NCBI GenBank assembly: GCA_002347185.1
Contig: DDXK01000010.1
Coordinates: 58,060-98,546, forward strand
Reading direction: 5' to 3'
Source: Desulfobulbaceae bacterium UBA2262
Lineage (GTDB): Bacteria > Desulfobacterota > Desulfobulbia > Desulfobulbales > Desulfurivibrionaceae
Length of the DNA stretch: 40,487 nt
In this document: positions 30,288 through 39,017 of the stretch, piece by piece
Layout: each line of letters begins with the position of its first letter
Position numbering within the stretch: the first letter of the stretch is position 1
The notes under the pieces: model-generated
What the model was told of the DNA's origin: nothing
Database searches by the model: none
Seen by the model: the letters and a program-made list of their open reading frames with translations, nothing else
Position numbers and translations under genes: made by a program

Positions 30288-31349
30288 GTGGATTTCGAGC
30301 CGAAATGGATAGCCTGGGAGATCACCCGCCGCTGTAATCTCAAATGTGTGCACTGCCGCTCCTCCTCGGAGCTTGAGGCGAAGGGGCACCCTGATTTCCC
30401 CTTTGCCGAGGCCACCCGGGTGCTCGACGACATCGCCTCCTATGCCGCGCCGGTGGTGGTGCTCTCCGGCGGGGAACCGCTTCTGCGGCCTGATGTTTTC
30501 GAGATCGCCGCCTACGGAACGCAGAAGGGACTGCGCATGTGTCTGGCCACCAACGGCACCCTGGTGACTCAGGAGATCTGCGACAAGATCAAGGCGGCCG
30601 GCATCCGCATGGTTTCCTTGAGTCTGGACGGCGCAAGCGCGGAGGTGCATGACAACTTCCGCAACCAGCCCGGCGCCTTTGCCGGCACCCTCAATGCGGC
30701 CCGGCTTTTTCGCGAGAACGCCATCCCCTTTCTGATCAATTCCTCCTTCACCAAGCGCAATCAGGACGAGATTCCGAAGATCTACAAACTGGCCAAGGAA
30801 CTGGGGGCCACGGCCTGGTACATGTTCATGATCGTCCCCACCGGCCGCGGGGAAGAGATCATGGATGAGCTGATCTCGCCTGCGGATTACGAAAAGCTTC
30901 TGGAATGGCATTACGAGATGGAGAAGGACGAGCACGATCTCCTGGTCCGACCCACCTGCGCGCCCAACTATTACCGGGTGGTGCTGCAAAAGGCCAAGGA
31001 GCAGGGCGATGATTTCAAGCGCAGGACCCTGCAGTTCTCCACCGGCGGCTCCAAGGGCTGTCTGGCCGGCCAGCTGATCTCTTTGATCGATGTGGACGGC
31101 AATGTTCTGCCCTGCAGCTATTTCCCCATGGCGGCCGGCAATATCCGGGAGAAATCCTTCAAGGAGATCTGGGAGCGGTCCGAACTCTTCCATGATCTGC
31201 GCAATTTCAAGGCCTACAAGGGGCGCTGCGGCTCCTGCGAGTATGTCAATGTTTGCGGCGGTTGTCGGGCCCGCGCCTATGCGGTTTCCGGCGATTACAT
31301 GGCCGAGGAGCCTTTTTGCACCTATGTGCCGAAGAAAATGAAGAATTAA
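30288..31349 (+). CDS. ahbD: Radical SAM/SPASM heme synthase, AhbD type
   Basis: A 353-residue protein. The radical-SAM cluster motif is CNLKCVHC (Cys16, Cys20, Cys23), followed by SGGEPLLRPDVFEIA. The C-terminal SPASM region has PCSYFP, CGSCEYVNVCGGCRARAYA and EEPFC for extra iron-sulfur clusters. The stretch AWYMFMIVPTGRGEEI and RPTCAPNYYRVV are characteristic of AhbD, the enzyme that decarboxylates the two propionates of iron-coproporphyrin III to give heme b without oxygen. The related NirJ and mycofactocin families are less likely. It starts at GTG with AAGGAG upstream and precedes hemE. No ahbA, ahbB or ahbC is seen in this window. Confidence 0.8.
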   Translation: MDFEPKWIAWEITRRCNLKCVHCRSSSELEAKGHPDFPFAEATRVLDDIASYAAPVVVLSGGEPLLRPDVFEIAAYGTQKGLRMCLATNGTLVTQEICDKIKAAGIRMVSLSLDGASAEVHDNFRNQPGAFAGTLNAARLFRENAIPFLINSSFTKRNQDEIPKIYKLAKELGATAWYMFMIVPTGRGEEIMDELISPADYEKLLEWHYEMEKDEHDLLVRPTCAPNYYRVVLQKAKEQGDDFKRRTLQFSTGGSKGCLAGQLISLIDVDGNVLPCSYFPMAAGNIREKSFKEIWERSELFHDLRNFKAYKGRCGSCEYVNVCGGCRARAYAVSGDYMAEEPFCTYVPKKMKN

Positions 31350-31450
31350 GGGTTCAGAATGAAGAAGGGCGGGAGGCGGAAGCCGATGACCTGCTTTCTC
31401 CCTTGGCGCTGTTTTCCCTCTCATTTTGAGCTCCCCAACTGGAGGAAGTG

Positions 31451-32488
31451 ATGAACGATACCTTTTTGAAGGCTTGCCGCGGCGAAGCGGTTGATTATAC
31501 CCCGGTCTGGCTCATGCGGCAGGCGGGCCGCTACCTGCCCGAATACCATGCGGTCCGCAGCAAATACACCTTTCTGGAGATGTGCAAGACCCCGGAGGCC
31601 GCGGCCGAGGTGACCATTCAGCCCGTCGATATCCTCGGGGTGGATGCGGCCATCCTTTTCTCCGATATCCTGGTGCCGCTGGAGAAGATGGGTACTCCCC
31701 TGGAGTTTCACGAAAAACGGGGCCCGGTCTTTCCCGAGCCGATCCGGGACCAGGCCGCCGTGGCCAGGCTGCACGTGCCGGAGCCGGAGACGGAACTGCC
31801 CTACGTGCTCGAAACCATCCGCATCCTCCGGCGGGAGCTGGCCGGCCGCGTCCCCCTCATCGGCTTCTCCGGGGCGCCCTTTACCCTGGCCACCTATCTG
31901 ATCGAAGGGGGCTCCTCCAAGAATTATTTTCTCACCAAGAAAATGATGTATACCGATCCTGCGCTGTACCGGGATCTGCTCGTGAAGATCACCGATTGCA
32001 CCATCGAGTACCTTGCCGCCCAGGCCGCTGCCGGAGCCCAGGCCCTGCAGATCTTCGATTCCTGGGCCGGCGTGCTCGCGCCCAACGATTTCGCGGAATT
32101 CGCCATCCCTTACGTAAAACGGATCATCAGCACCCTGAAAGAACGCGGCGTTACGGTGCCCATCATCTATTTCGCCAACAACGGCGCCACCCTGCTCCCC
32201 CAGTCCCTTGAGAGCGGCGCCGATGTTCTGGGGCTTGACTGGCGTATCCGCCTCGACGATGCGGTCAGGGTGGTGGGGCAAAAGGTTTCGCTCCAGGGCA
32301 ACATGGACCCCATCGCCCTTCTGTTGCCGCCGGCAAAGATGGAAGCGCTGATCCGCGATATCCTCGATCAGGCCAGGGGGGCGCGGGGCCATATCTTCAA
32401 CCTCGGCCACGGCATCGTGCCGGAGATTCCGCCGGAGCAGGCCAGGTTCTTTGTCGAGACCGTGCATCGGCTCAGCAAAAGGCAGTAA
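31451..32488 (+). CDS. hemE: Uroporphyrinogen decarboxylase
   Basis: A 345-residue cytoplasmic enzyme that converts uroporphyrinogen III to coproporphyrinogen III by four decarboxylations. Signatures: TPVWLMRQAGRYLPEY (with the two conserved arginines), ILFSDILVPLEKMG with the catalytic Asp, GFSGAPFTLATYLIEGG, and FNLGHGIVPEIPPE at the end. GGAGGAAGTG precedes the ATG at 31451; a GTG 3 nt earlier is possible. It lies about 100 nt after ahbD and is followed by an HD-domain gene and hemH, so the heme genes form one cluster. Confidence 0.97.
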   Translation: MNDTFLKACRGEAVDYTPVWLMRQAGRYLPEYHAVRSKYTFLEMCKTPEAAAEVTIQPVDILGVDAAILFSDILVPLEKMGTPLEFHEKRGPVFPEPIRDQAAVARLHVPEPETELPYVLETIRILRRELAGRVPLIGFSGAPFTLATYLIEGGSSKNYFLTKKMMYTDPALYRDLLVKITDCTIEYLAAQAAAGAQALQIFDSWAGVLAPNDFAEFAIPYVKRIISTLKERGVTVPIIYFANNGATLLPQSLESGADVLGLDWRIRLDDAVRVVGQKVSLQGNMDPIALLLPPAKMEALIRDILDQARGARGHIFNLGHGIVPEIPPEQARFFVETVHRLSKRQ

Positions 32489-32510
32489 CGACCGACGGGT
32501 GGCGAGGAGA

Positions 32511-33095
32511 ATGATTCCGTCTGTCAGTCAATGTCTGGCGCTCATGGAGCAGTATGCCATGCTCGCCAATATCCGGGAGCATTCCCTGATGGTCGGCCGG
32601 GTTGCCGGCCTCATCGCCCGAGGGGTGGCCCAGGCCGGCTGGGCCGTTTCGCCGGAGCTGGTGGTGAGCGGGGCGCTTTTGCACGATATCGCCAAAACCG
32701 CCTCCCTGGGCAAGGATCTGCGCCATGACCAACTGGGCCGGGAGATCTGCCTTGCGCATGGCTTTCACGAGCTGGCCGACATCGTGGCCGAGCATGTGGT
32801 CCTGAAAGGCGGGGTGCCGCAACCCTGCTGCACGGAAAAGGAGATCGTCTATTACGCGGACAAACGGGTGCTGCATGATGCGGTCGTCGATCTTGAGGCG
32901 CGGCTGGACTATATCATCGAGCGTTACGGGAACGGCGACGAGGCGCTTCATGCCCGGATCCGCGGGAACTTCATCCAGGCCCATGCGATAGAGGCGCGGC
33001 TCTTCGCGGTGCTGCCCTTTGCCCCGCGGGATCTGGCGGGTCTGGTTCAGGAGTATCCTCTCTTCGCGGAGGCGGAGGAGATTTCCCCCTTTTAA
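32511..33095 (+). CDS. HD-domain protein (putative phosphohydrolase)
   Basis: A 194-residue cytoplasmic protein. The HD metal site is visible as the His of IREHSLMVGRV, the His-Asp of SGALLHDIAKTASL, and a later Asp of YADKRVLHD. HD proteins hydrolyse phosphate esters of nucleotides or act as metal-dependent phosphodiesterases; the substrate is unknown. It starts 22 nt after hemE and stops 34 nt before hemH. AGGAG sits close to the ATG at 32511. A link to heme synthesis is suggested by position only. Confidence 0.82.
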   Translation: MIPSVSQCLALMEQYAMLANIREHSLMVGRVAGLIARGVAQAGWAVSPELVVSGALLHDIAKTASLGKDLRHDQLGREICLAHGFHELADIVAEHVVLKGGVPQPCCTEKEIVYYADKRVLHDAVVDLEARLDYIIERYGNGDEALHARIRGNFIQAHAIEARLFAVLPFAPRDLAGLVQEYPLFAEAEEISPF

Positions 33096-33129
33096 TTCGA
33101 TTCGCGCTTCTCAGGCGCATGGGATTCGC

Positions 33130-34113
33130 ATGAGTGATCAGCAGAGCAGGGAAACCATCGGCGTCATCCTTTTAAACCTCGGCGGGCCCGACACCCTGGA
33201 GGATGTGGAACCCTTTCTTTTCAATCTTTTTTCCGACCGCAAGATCATCCGCCTTTCCCCCTTTCCTTTTCTGCAGAAGTTCATTGCCGCGCGGATCGCG
33301 AAAAAACGGGCGCCGAAGAGCCGTGAGGCTTACCGGCTCATCGGCGGCGGTTCCCCCCTGGCAAGGATCACCGCGGCCCAGGGCCATGCCCTGGAAGATG
33401 TTCTGGCCGCGGCCGGCTCCTTCAAGGTGCGCATGGCCATGCGGTACTGGTACCCCAAGGCCGAGGAGACCCTGCGGATGTTTGCCCAGGCCGGGATCAG
33501 CAAGGTGGTGGCCCTGACCCTCTATCCCCACTATTCCGTGGCTACCACCGGCTCCTCCCTTGATGACCTGCGGAAGGCCGCGCAGGCTGCGCAGACCCCT
33601 TTTGCCATGGCCGAGGTGCGTCAGTGGCCCATGCAGGCGGACTATGTCGCCTCCCTGGCCGAGGCCATCGGCAAGGGCTTGGCTTCTTTTGGCGGCGAAC
33701 AGGTGGAGTTGGTTTACAGCGCCCATAGTCTGCCGGTGAAATTCATCGAAGAGGGCGACCCCTATCTCGACCAGATCAGGCAGACCATCGGGGCGGTGGA
33801 GGAAATGACCGGCAAGTCTGGACAACTCTGCTTTCAGAGCAGAAGCGGACCGGTACAGTGGCTTTCCCCCTCAACCCCCGATATGCTGAAATCGCTGTCC
33901 GGGCAGGGTTGCAAGAATATTCTCATGGTACCGATCAGCTTTGTCTCCGACCATGTGGAAACACTGTATGAGATCGACCTGCTTTACAAGGGGCAGGCCA
34001 GGGATCTCGGCATGCGGCTTGAGCGTACCCCCTCCCTCAATAGCGAGCCGCGTTTCATCAGGGGCCTTGCCTCTCTGGTGCTGGATGCCTGCCGCCGGCA
34101 GGACTGGCTCTGA
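33130..34113 (+). CDS. hemH: Ferrochelatase (proto- or coproporphyrin type)
   Basis: A 327-residue enzyme that inserts Fe2+ into a porphyrin. The catalytic His199 is in YSAHSLP and Glu277 is in SFVSDHVETLYEID; CFQSRSGPVQWLSPST and LNLGGPD are also family landmarks. Whether it uses protoporphyrin IX or coproporphyrin III cannot be decided from these motifs. Together with AhbD and HemE, coproporphyrin is a real possibility. There is no strong ribosome site before the ATG at 33130, and no C-terminal membrane helix. It ends the cluster ahbD-hemE-HD-hemH. Confidence 0.95.
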   Translation: MSDQQSRETIGVILLNLGGPDTLEDVEPFLFNLFSDRKIIRLSPFPFLQKFIAARIAKKRAPKSREAYRLIGGGSPLARITAAQGHALEDVLAAAGSFKVRMAMRYWYPKAEETLRMFAQAGISKVVALTLYPHYSVATTGSSLDDLRKAAQAAQTPFAMAEVRQWPMQADYVASLAEAIGKGLASFGGEQVELVYSAHSLPVKFIEEGDPYLDQIRQTIGAVEEMTGKSGQLCFQSRSGPVQWLSPSTPDMLKSLSGQGCKNILMVPISFVSDHVETLYEIDLLYKGQARDLGMRLERTPSLNSEPRFIRGLASLVLDACRRQDWL

Positions 34114-34177
34114 GTGTTGGGCTTTCGCGGGGTTGGCCGTTATCGTGGCGAGGTGCGGCAGGATGGCTATTTAGGAT

Positions 34178-34207
34178 TTGTAAAGCGGGCAGCGCTTCGC
34201 GTAGAAT
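34178..34207 (+). promoter_or_regulatory. Candidate sigma-70 promoter for the pentaheme cytochrome operon
   Basis: TTGTAA (34178-34183), 18-nt spacer, TAGAAT (34202-34207, five of six), in the 170-nt gap after hemH. The leader would be about 70 nt. Confidence 0.5.
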
Positions 34208-34283
34208 AGATCCGGGCTGTTTGGCGGGAGGCGCTTGCCTGTTCCGCGCATCTCCCCGTCCCTGGGGGGAGTGGAGGCATTTT

Positions 34284-34844
34284 ATGAAGAAATGGCTGCT
34301 GGGAAAAAGCTCGGGACGGCGCTGGGTGCGGAGTTCCGCCTTTGTGGTCCTGTTGGTGTTCGCCGCCGCCTGGGCTCTCCTGGGCGGGAGCCGGCGGGTC
34401 GTGGGCGAAGCGCTGCCTACCGAGTGCTGCCTCTGCCATCAGGAAGTCTGCGAGGAGGCCAACACCAGGCGCTATGTGCATGCCCCGGTCTCCCAGCAAA
34501 ATTGCGTGGAGTGCCATATCGTCGACGAAAGCGGGGGGCCTCTCCCGCTCTCCTTTGCGGAAAAGACCGTGCTCCCTCCGGAGCATCTGCCCCTCACGGA
34601 CCAGTATTTCCTCAATGTCAAGGTTTGCGACAAGTGTCATCCCGACTACCGGGGAACGATGTCTCACCCCGTGGAGGTCTTTCCCACGCCGGGCATGCAG
34701 GTGCCGGAAGGATACAGCATGCTGGCGGACGGCAGGATGAGTTGCCAGACCTGTCATACCGCCCATGCTTCCGATACCGAGTACAGGCTGGTGCGGCCGA
34801 CCCAGAAAGAACTCTGTCTGGGTTGTCATCGCAATATCAATTGA
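34284..34844 (+). CDS. Membrane-anchored pentaheme c-type cytochrome
   Basis: A 186-residue protein. An N-terminal signal anchor (residues about 16-36) is followed by five CxxCH sites: CCLCH, CVECH, CDKCH, CQTCH and CLGCH. The last two lie in a doubled-CxxCH arrangement (MSCQTCHTAH, then LCLGCHRNIN at the very C-terminus). It probably shuttles electrons in the periplasm; partner and acceptor are unknown. The ATG at 34284 follows GGAGG. The HAMP stub gene begins 38 nt later. NapC/NrfH proteins differ in heme number and are not a close match. Confidence 0.88.
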   Translation: MKKWLLGKSSGRRWVRSSAFVVLLVFAAAWALLGGSRRVVGEALPTECCLCHQEVCEEANTRRYVHAPVSQQNCVECHIVDESGGPLPLSFAEKTVLPPEHLPLTDQYFLNVKVCDKCHPDYRGTMSHPVEVFPTPGMQVPEGYSMLADGRMSCQTCHTAHASDTEYRLVRPTQKELCLGCHRNIN

Positions 34845-34882
34845 GTTGGCTGGTTGAACCGAGGAGCAGGAGGGGGCGATCC

Positions 34883-35413
34883 ATGGCGCACAGTAAACGG
34901 AAAAAATTGAACCTGAACGTCAAGAAGGAGTTTCAGCGCTGGCTGCTCGGCCGCATTTTCTTGGCGGTGATCCTCAGTGCCGTGGTGGCGGCTTTGATTC
35001 TCTATGGCTATGCTCGGACCGAGATCTGCGATTCCTTCTATACCGCCCACGTCGCCATCCGGCGGGTGAGCGACCTGCTCTGGCCGGTGGTGCTGGCCGG
35101 CTCGGCGGTGAGCCTGCTGAGCGGGATGCTGCTGGCCGTTTTTCTGCCGCAGAAGATCGCCGGGCCACTGTTCCGGATCGAAGAGGATTTGAAAGCGATC
35201 GGCAAGGGCGATCTGACCGTGACCATCACCCTGCGCAGCGGCGATACCCTGCAGGATTTTGCCGCCAGCATCAATGAAACCGTCGCGGAACTGCGGGAGC
35301 GGGTGAAAAAGGCCCAGGACGGCTGCGTGGATCTTGAAAGCTCAGAGGCCGGCCGGCAGATGACCGAGGTGCAGCGGCAGGGGTGCGCGGCCTTGAAATC
35401 CTTGAAGACCTGA
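34883..35413 (+). CDS. Two-TM HAMP-domain protein without an output domain
   Basis: A 176-residue inner-membrane protein with helices at about residues 25-46 and 67-90 and a short periplasmic loop of about 20 residues. A HAMP segment follows (KIAGPLFRIEEDLKAIGKGDL, then SGDTLQDFAASIN). The protein ends after a short coiled coil with no kinase, methyl-accepting or cyclase domain. Stubs of this kind are seen next to multiheme cytochromes in other sulfate- and metal-reducing bacteria. It may act as an adaptor for the pentaheme cytochrome or modulate a separate sensor. A good ribosome site (AGGAGGG) precedes the ATG. Confidence 0.78.
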   Translation: MAHSKRKKLNLNVKKEFQRWLLGRIFLAVILSAVVAALILYGYARTEICDSFYTAHVAIRRVSDLLWPVVLAGSAVSLLSGMLLAVFLPQKIAGPLFRIEEDLKAIGKGDLTVTITLRSGDTLQDFAASINETVAELRERVKKAQDGCVDLESSEAGRQMTEVQRQGCAALKSLKT

Positions 35414-35425
35414 CGGGATCGCTTT

Positions 35426-36538
35426 TCAGCTGGTGCCCATGTAGCGGCGCATCCGGATGTTGAGCAGGATGCCGATGCCGGCCAGGGTGGTGAGCAGCGA
35501 AGAGCCGCCGTAGCTGAAAAGGGGGAGAGGCATGCCCACCACGGGCAGCAGCCCCAGGACCATGGCCAGATTGATCAGGGCTTGCCAGAAGATCAGGGAA
35601 ACAATGCCGAAGGCGAGCAGCACCCCGAACTTGTCCCGCGAGGAGATGGCGATGTTGAGCCCCCAGAGAACCATGAAGAAGTAGCAGGCCAGAAAGACCA
35701 CTGAACCGAAAAAACCCCACTCTTCCGCCCAGACCGAAAAAGCGAAGTCCGTATGCCGTTCCGGCAGGAAATCGAGCTGCCCCTGAGTTCCCTTCATGAA
35801 TCCTTTGCCGAATTTTAAGCCGCTGCCCACGGCAATCTTCGACTGGGTGATGTGGTAGCCCGTGCCCAGGGGGTCGTTTTCCGGGTTGAGGAAGGTTTCG
35901 ATGCGTTGCCGCTGATAAGGCTTGAGGAAGAACTTCCAGCCGATGGGGATAGCGGAAAGGCAGACGCTGGTCAGGATGGCCAGGGTGCTCCAGCGCAGCT
36001 TCACGAAAAGGGTCATGGAGACAAAGACAAAGCAGAGCATCAGGCCGGTGCCCAAATCGGGCTGCTTGACGATGAGGAGAAAGGGCAGCAGGGTGAGGAA
36101 GGCCGGCATCGCCAGTTCCTTGAGGCCGAAGCCCTTGCCGCTGTCCTTCCGGTAATAATAGCTGGCCACGGTGATGATCAGAATCAGCTTTGCCGGCTCG
36201 GAGGGCTGCAGGCGAAAGAAGCCGAGATTGATCCAGCGCTGGGAGCCGCCGATGGTCTGGCCGATGAAGAGGGCGGCCAGAAGCATGAGGAGCATCAGCC
36301 CGTAGAGGGCATAATTCCAGGTGATGAGAACCCGGTAGTCTATGCTGATGATGAGCAGGATGACTGCGGCGCCCAGGAGATAATAGGTGAGCTGCTTGAC
36401 GAATACCGAAGTTCCATGGTGTTCGTAGAGATGTGAGGCGCTGTAGAGGTTGGCGAGCCCGATGAGGACGACAATGGCCACGACGCCGACCATCACCCAG
36501 TCGAAATTGAGGAGCAATCTGCGGTCGAAGCGTAGCAT
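35426..36538 (-). CDS. rodA: Rod-shape peptidoglycan glycosyltransferase RodA
   Basis: A 370-residue SEDS-family protein with ten transmembrane helices. It polymerises lipid II into glycan strands in the elongasome, with PBP2. The start FDWVMVGVVAIVVLIGLANLYSA, the SEDS segments QPSEPAKLILI, LVKQPDLGTGL and the Asp in that last one, and the end FSYGGSSLLTTLAGIGILLNI are all diagnostic. It begins 2 nt after the mrdA stop and is the final gene of the mre cluster. It converges with the HAMP stub, leaving 12 nt between the stops. Confidence 0.96.
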   Translation of the reverse strand: MLRFDRRLLLNFDWVMVGVVAIVVLIGLANLYSASHLYEHHGTSVFVKQLTYYLLGAAVILLIISIDYRVLITWNYALYGLMLLMLLAALFIGQTIGGSQRWINLGFFRLQPSEPAKLILIITVASYYYRKDSGKGFGLKELAMPAFLTLLPFLLIVKQPDLGTGLMLCFVFVSMTLFVKLRWSTLAILTSVCLSAIPIGWKFFLKPYQRQRIETFLNPENDPLGTGYHITQSKIAVGSGLKFGKGFMKGTQGQLDFLPERHTDFAFSVWAEEWGFFGSVVFLACYFFMVLWGLNIAISSRDKFGVLLAFGIVSLIFWQALINLAMVLGLLPVVGMPLPLFSYGGSSLLTTLAGIGILLNIRMRRYMGTS

Positions 36539-36540
36539 GG

Positions 36541-38448
36541 CTAATCTCCCGGCTCTGGCTCGGCGCTGGCCGAAGTGTCCACGGCCGTGTTCTCTGTGGC
36601 GGGCAGGCCGTATTTTTGTTCAAAGTAGCGGCTGAGGACGATCTTGGCGACGGGGCCCGCGCCGGAGCCGCCATGGAGGCCATGTTCCACCAGGACGGTC
36701 ACGGCGATTTCCGGCTTCTCCGCCGGGGCAAAGCAGGTGAACCAGGCATGATCGCGGTATTTGTAGGGAATGGCCTGTTCCCGAAGGCCTTCCAGGTGGG
36801 AAAGGCGAATGACCTGGGCCGTGCCGGTCTTGCCGCCCACCATGACATTGGGGAGCCGCACCACCTTGGCGGTGCCGCTTTTCGAGTTCACCACATCGAC
36901 CAGAGCCTGCTGGATGAGGGCGCGCCCCCGTGCCGAACCCAGACTCTTGCCGTACACTTCCGGAGCAAAGGTTGAGACCGGTTTGCCTTCCGGATCCATC
37001 ACTGTCTGGATGAGCTGGGGGCGGTAGAGGACGCCGCCGTTGACCAGCGCTGAGGTCATCTGGCAGATCTGGAGCGGGGTGGTGAGATTGTATCCCTGAC
37101 CGATGGCCACGGAAAGCGTCTCGCCTTCCTGCCAGGACTCCTTGAAGCGTTGTTTTTTCCAGGCGGCGGTAGGGGTAATGCCGTTTTTTTCGTGTTCCAG
37201 GTCGATGCCGGTTTTCTGGCCCAGCCCCATGCTCTGTGCGTACCTGGCAATGGTGTCGACCCCGAGCCGTTGCCCGACCTGGTAAAAATAAACGTCGCAG
37301 GATTCCACCAGAGCCCGGTGGAAATCGACCGCGCCATGACCGCCCCTTTTCCAGCAGCCATAGCGGCGGTTGCCGAAATTGAGGGAGCCGCCGCAATAAT
37401 AAATGGTCTCCGGGGTGACCACTCCCTCGGAAATGGCTGCCAGGGCCGTGACGATCTTGAAGGTGGAGCCGGGCGGATACTGTCCCTGGATGGTCTTGTT
37501 GATCAACGGATTCAATGGATCATTGAGCAGGGCGTTCCAGGCCTTGCTCGAGATGCCGCCGACAAACTCCTGCAGGCGCAGGGGCGGTGTGCTGCAGAGA
37601 ACCAGAAGGCGGCCGGTGTCAACCTCCATGACGACAACGGCGCCCGCCTTGCCTTCCATGGCCGTTTCCGCGGCGATCTGCAGATCAATGTCCAAGGTGA
37701 GCTGGAGGTCGTTTCCCGGCAACGGCTCCTGCAGATTGATCTGGCGTTGTTCGAAGCCGCGGACATCGACCTCGAGATAGTTGCGCCCCTTTTCTCCTTT
37801 CAGGGTTTCCTCGAAGAGTTTTTCCACGCCCAGCTTGCCGACCTGATCCCCGCGCTGATGATTTGCGTATTGCGGTTCTTCCAGCTCTGCCTGGCTTATT
37901 TCCCCGAGGTAGCCTATGGTATGCGAGGCAAAATCGCCAAAGAGATAGTCGCGGGAAGGAAGCACTTCAATGCTGACCCCTGGGAGGTTGAAATGGTTGT
38001 TTTCGATGGTTACCAGGGTTTTCCAGTCGATGTCCTCCTTGAGGCGGGTGGGGAAATAGCGAGGGTGATCGGCGCTGGCGCGAATTCGGTCGAGAAGAAC
38101 GGTGATGTCCTCGTCAAGAATTCTGGCCAGGATTTTGATGATCTCGTCCGGGTTGGGGGCATCTTCCCGGCTCCAGACCACGTTGAAACGCGGTCGGTTG
38201 GTGATGATGGTTTTGCCGTTTCTGTCGAGGATGTTGCCGCGGGGGGCAACAATGTCCTGGATGCGGATGCGGTTGCTTTCGGAGCGCCTGGCATATTCGG
38301 TTCCGCTGTGGATCTGTAAAAACCAGAGTCTCGCGATCAGGACGGCGACAAAAAAGATGATGACGGCCGTGGCGATGTCAAGACGCTTCTTGAGGATCTT
38401 GAGCTCGGCCGGGTCGATCTTGTTTATCTTGGCAAGAGGGCGTGGCAT
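36541..38448 (-). CDS. mrdA: Penicillin-binding protein 2, transpeptidase of the elongasome
   Basis: A 635-residue protein with one transmembrane helix (residues about 28-48), a dimerisation domain (VAPRGNILDRNGK) and a transpeptidase domain. The active-site Ser is in PPGSTFKIVTA, the SxN motif is at VESCDVYF and the KTG box is in GGKTGTAQV. It cross-links peptidoglycan during side-wall growth. AAGGAAACC precedes the ATG. It lies between mreD and rodA, as in most rod-shaped proteobacteria. Confidence 0.96.
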   Translation of the reverse strand: MPRPLAKINKIDPAELKILKKRLDIATAVIIFFVAVLIARLWFLQIHSGTEYARRSESNRIRIQDIVAPRGNILDRNGKTIITNRPRFNVVWSREDAPNPDEIIKILARILDEDITVLLDRIRASADHPRYFPTRLKEDIDWKTLVTIENNHFNLPGVSIEVLPSRDYLFGDFASHTIGYLGEISQAELEEPQYANHQRGDQVGKLGVEKLFEETLKGEKGRNYLEVDVRGFEQRQINLQEPLPGNDLQLTLDIDLQIAAETAMEGKAGAVVVMEVDTGRLLVLCSTPPLRLQEFVGGISSKAWNALLNDPLNPLINKTIQGQYPPGSTFKIVTALAAISEGVVTPETIYYCGGSLNFGNRRYGCWKRGGHGAVDFHRALVESCDVYFYQVGQRLGVDTIARYAQSMGLGQKTGIDLEHEKNGITPTAAWKKQRFKESWQEGETLSVAIGQGYNLTTPLQICQMTSALVNGGVLYRPQLIQTVMDPEGKPVSTFAPEVYGKSLGSARGRALIQQALVDVVNSKSGTAKVVRLPNVMVGGKTGTAQVIRLSHLEGLREQAIPYKYRDHAWFTCFAPAEKPEIAVTVLVEHGLHGGSGAGPVAKIVLSRYFEQKYGLPATENTAVDTSASAEPEPGD

Positions 38449-38470
38449 GGTTTCCTTCGTGAAGCCCTGG

Positions 38471-39007
38471 TCAGGAGAGGTAGCGATTGCCTGATTTCTG
38501 GCGCCGGAAGGGGTTGCGCTTGCCGGTGTCGTTCAGGAGGGCGATGATCCATTTGCAGAAGCTGAAAAAAGGGATGCAGATAATGGCCAGAATGAGGACC
38601 TGGAGGATTTCATTGCCCCAGGCCCAGTAAAAAGTGCTTTCGGGAGCGAGGATGGTGGCGAAGAGATAGATGCTGCTCGCGGTGGCAAGATAGCTGAGGG
38701 CAACGAGCGGCATCTGGTGCACGGCTTCGTTGATGGCGAGGGTGCGGGAAACTCCCTGGAGCACGAAAAAGAGAAGCAGGTAGACTATGGGGTGGAGCCC
38801 AAGGAAGATCCCGGAAAAGATGTCCATGAGGAGGCCGAAGAGGAGGGCCAGCATCGCTCCCTTGTAGACGTCCAGATTGGTGGCGATGAAGACGACGAGC
38901 AAAAAGAGCAGGTTTGGGCGACCAAACCACTCCGGCAGAGCGTGCAGAACCGTGGTCTGCAGGATGAGGAGAATGGTCCCCAGAAGAAAAAGAGCACTTA
39001 CGACCAT
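38471..39007 (-). CDS. mreD: Rod shape-determining protein MreD
   Basis: A 178-residue, very hydrophobic inner-membrane protein with about five or six helices. It fits MreD in size and position between mreC and mrdA; the segment LLFGLLMDIFSGIFLGLHPIVY resembles the family pattern. MreD is part of the elongasome membrane complex with MreC. The sequence itself diverges, as usual for MreD, so the call depends partly on context. It lies 10 nt after mreC and 22 nt before mrdA. Confidence 0.88.
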   Translation of the reverse strand: MVVSALFLLGTILLILQTTVLHALPEWFGRPNLLFLLVVFIATNLDVYKGAMLALLFGLLMDIFSGIFLGLHPIVYLLLFFVLQGVSRTLAINEAVHQMPLVALSYLATASSIYLFATILAPESTFYWAWGNEILQVLILAIICIPFFSFCKWIIALLNDTGKRNPFRRQKSGNRYLS

Positions 39008-39017
39008 GGGGTATGCG

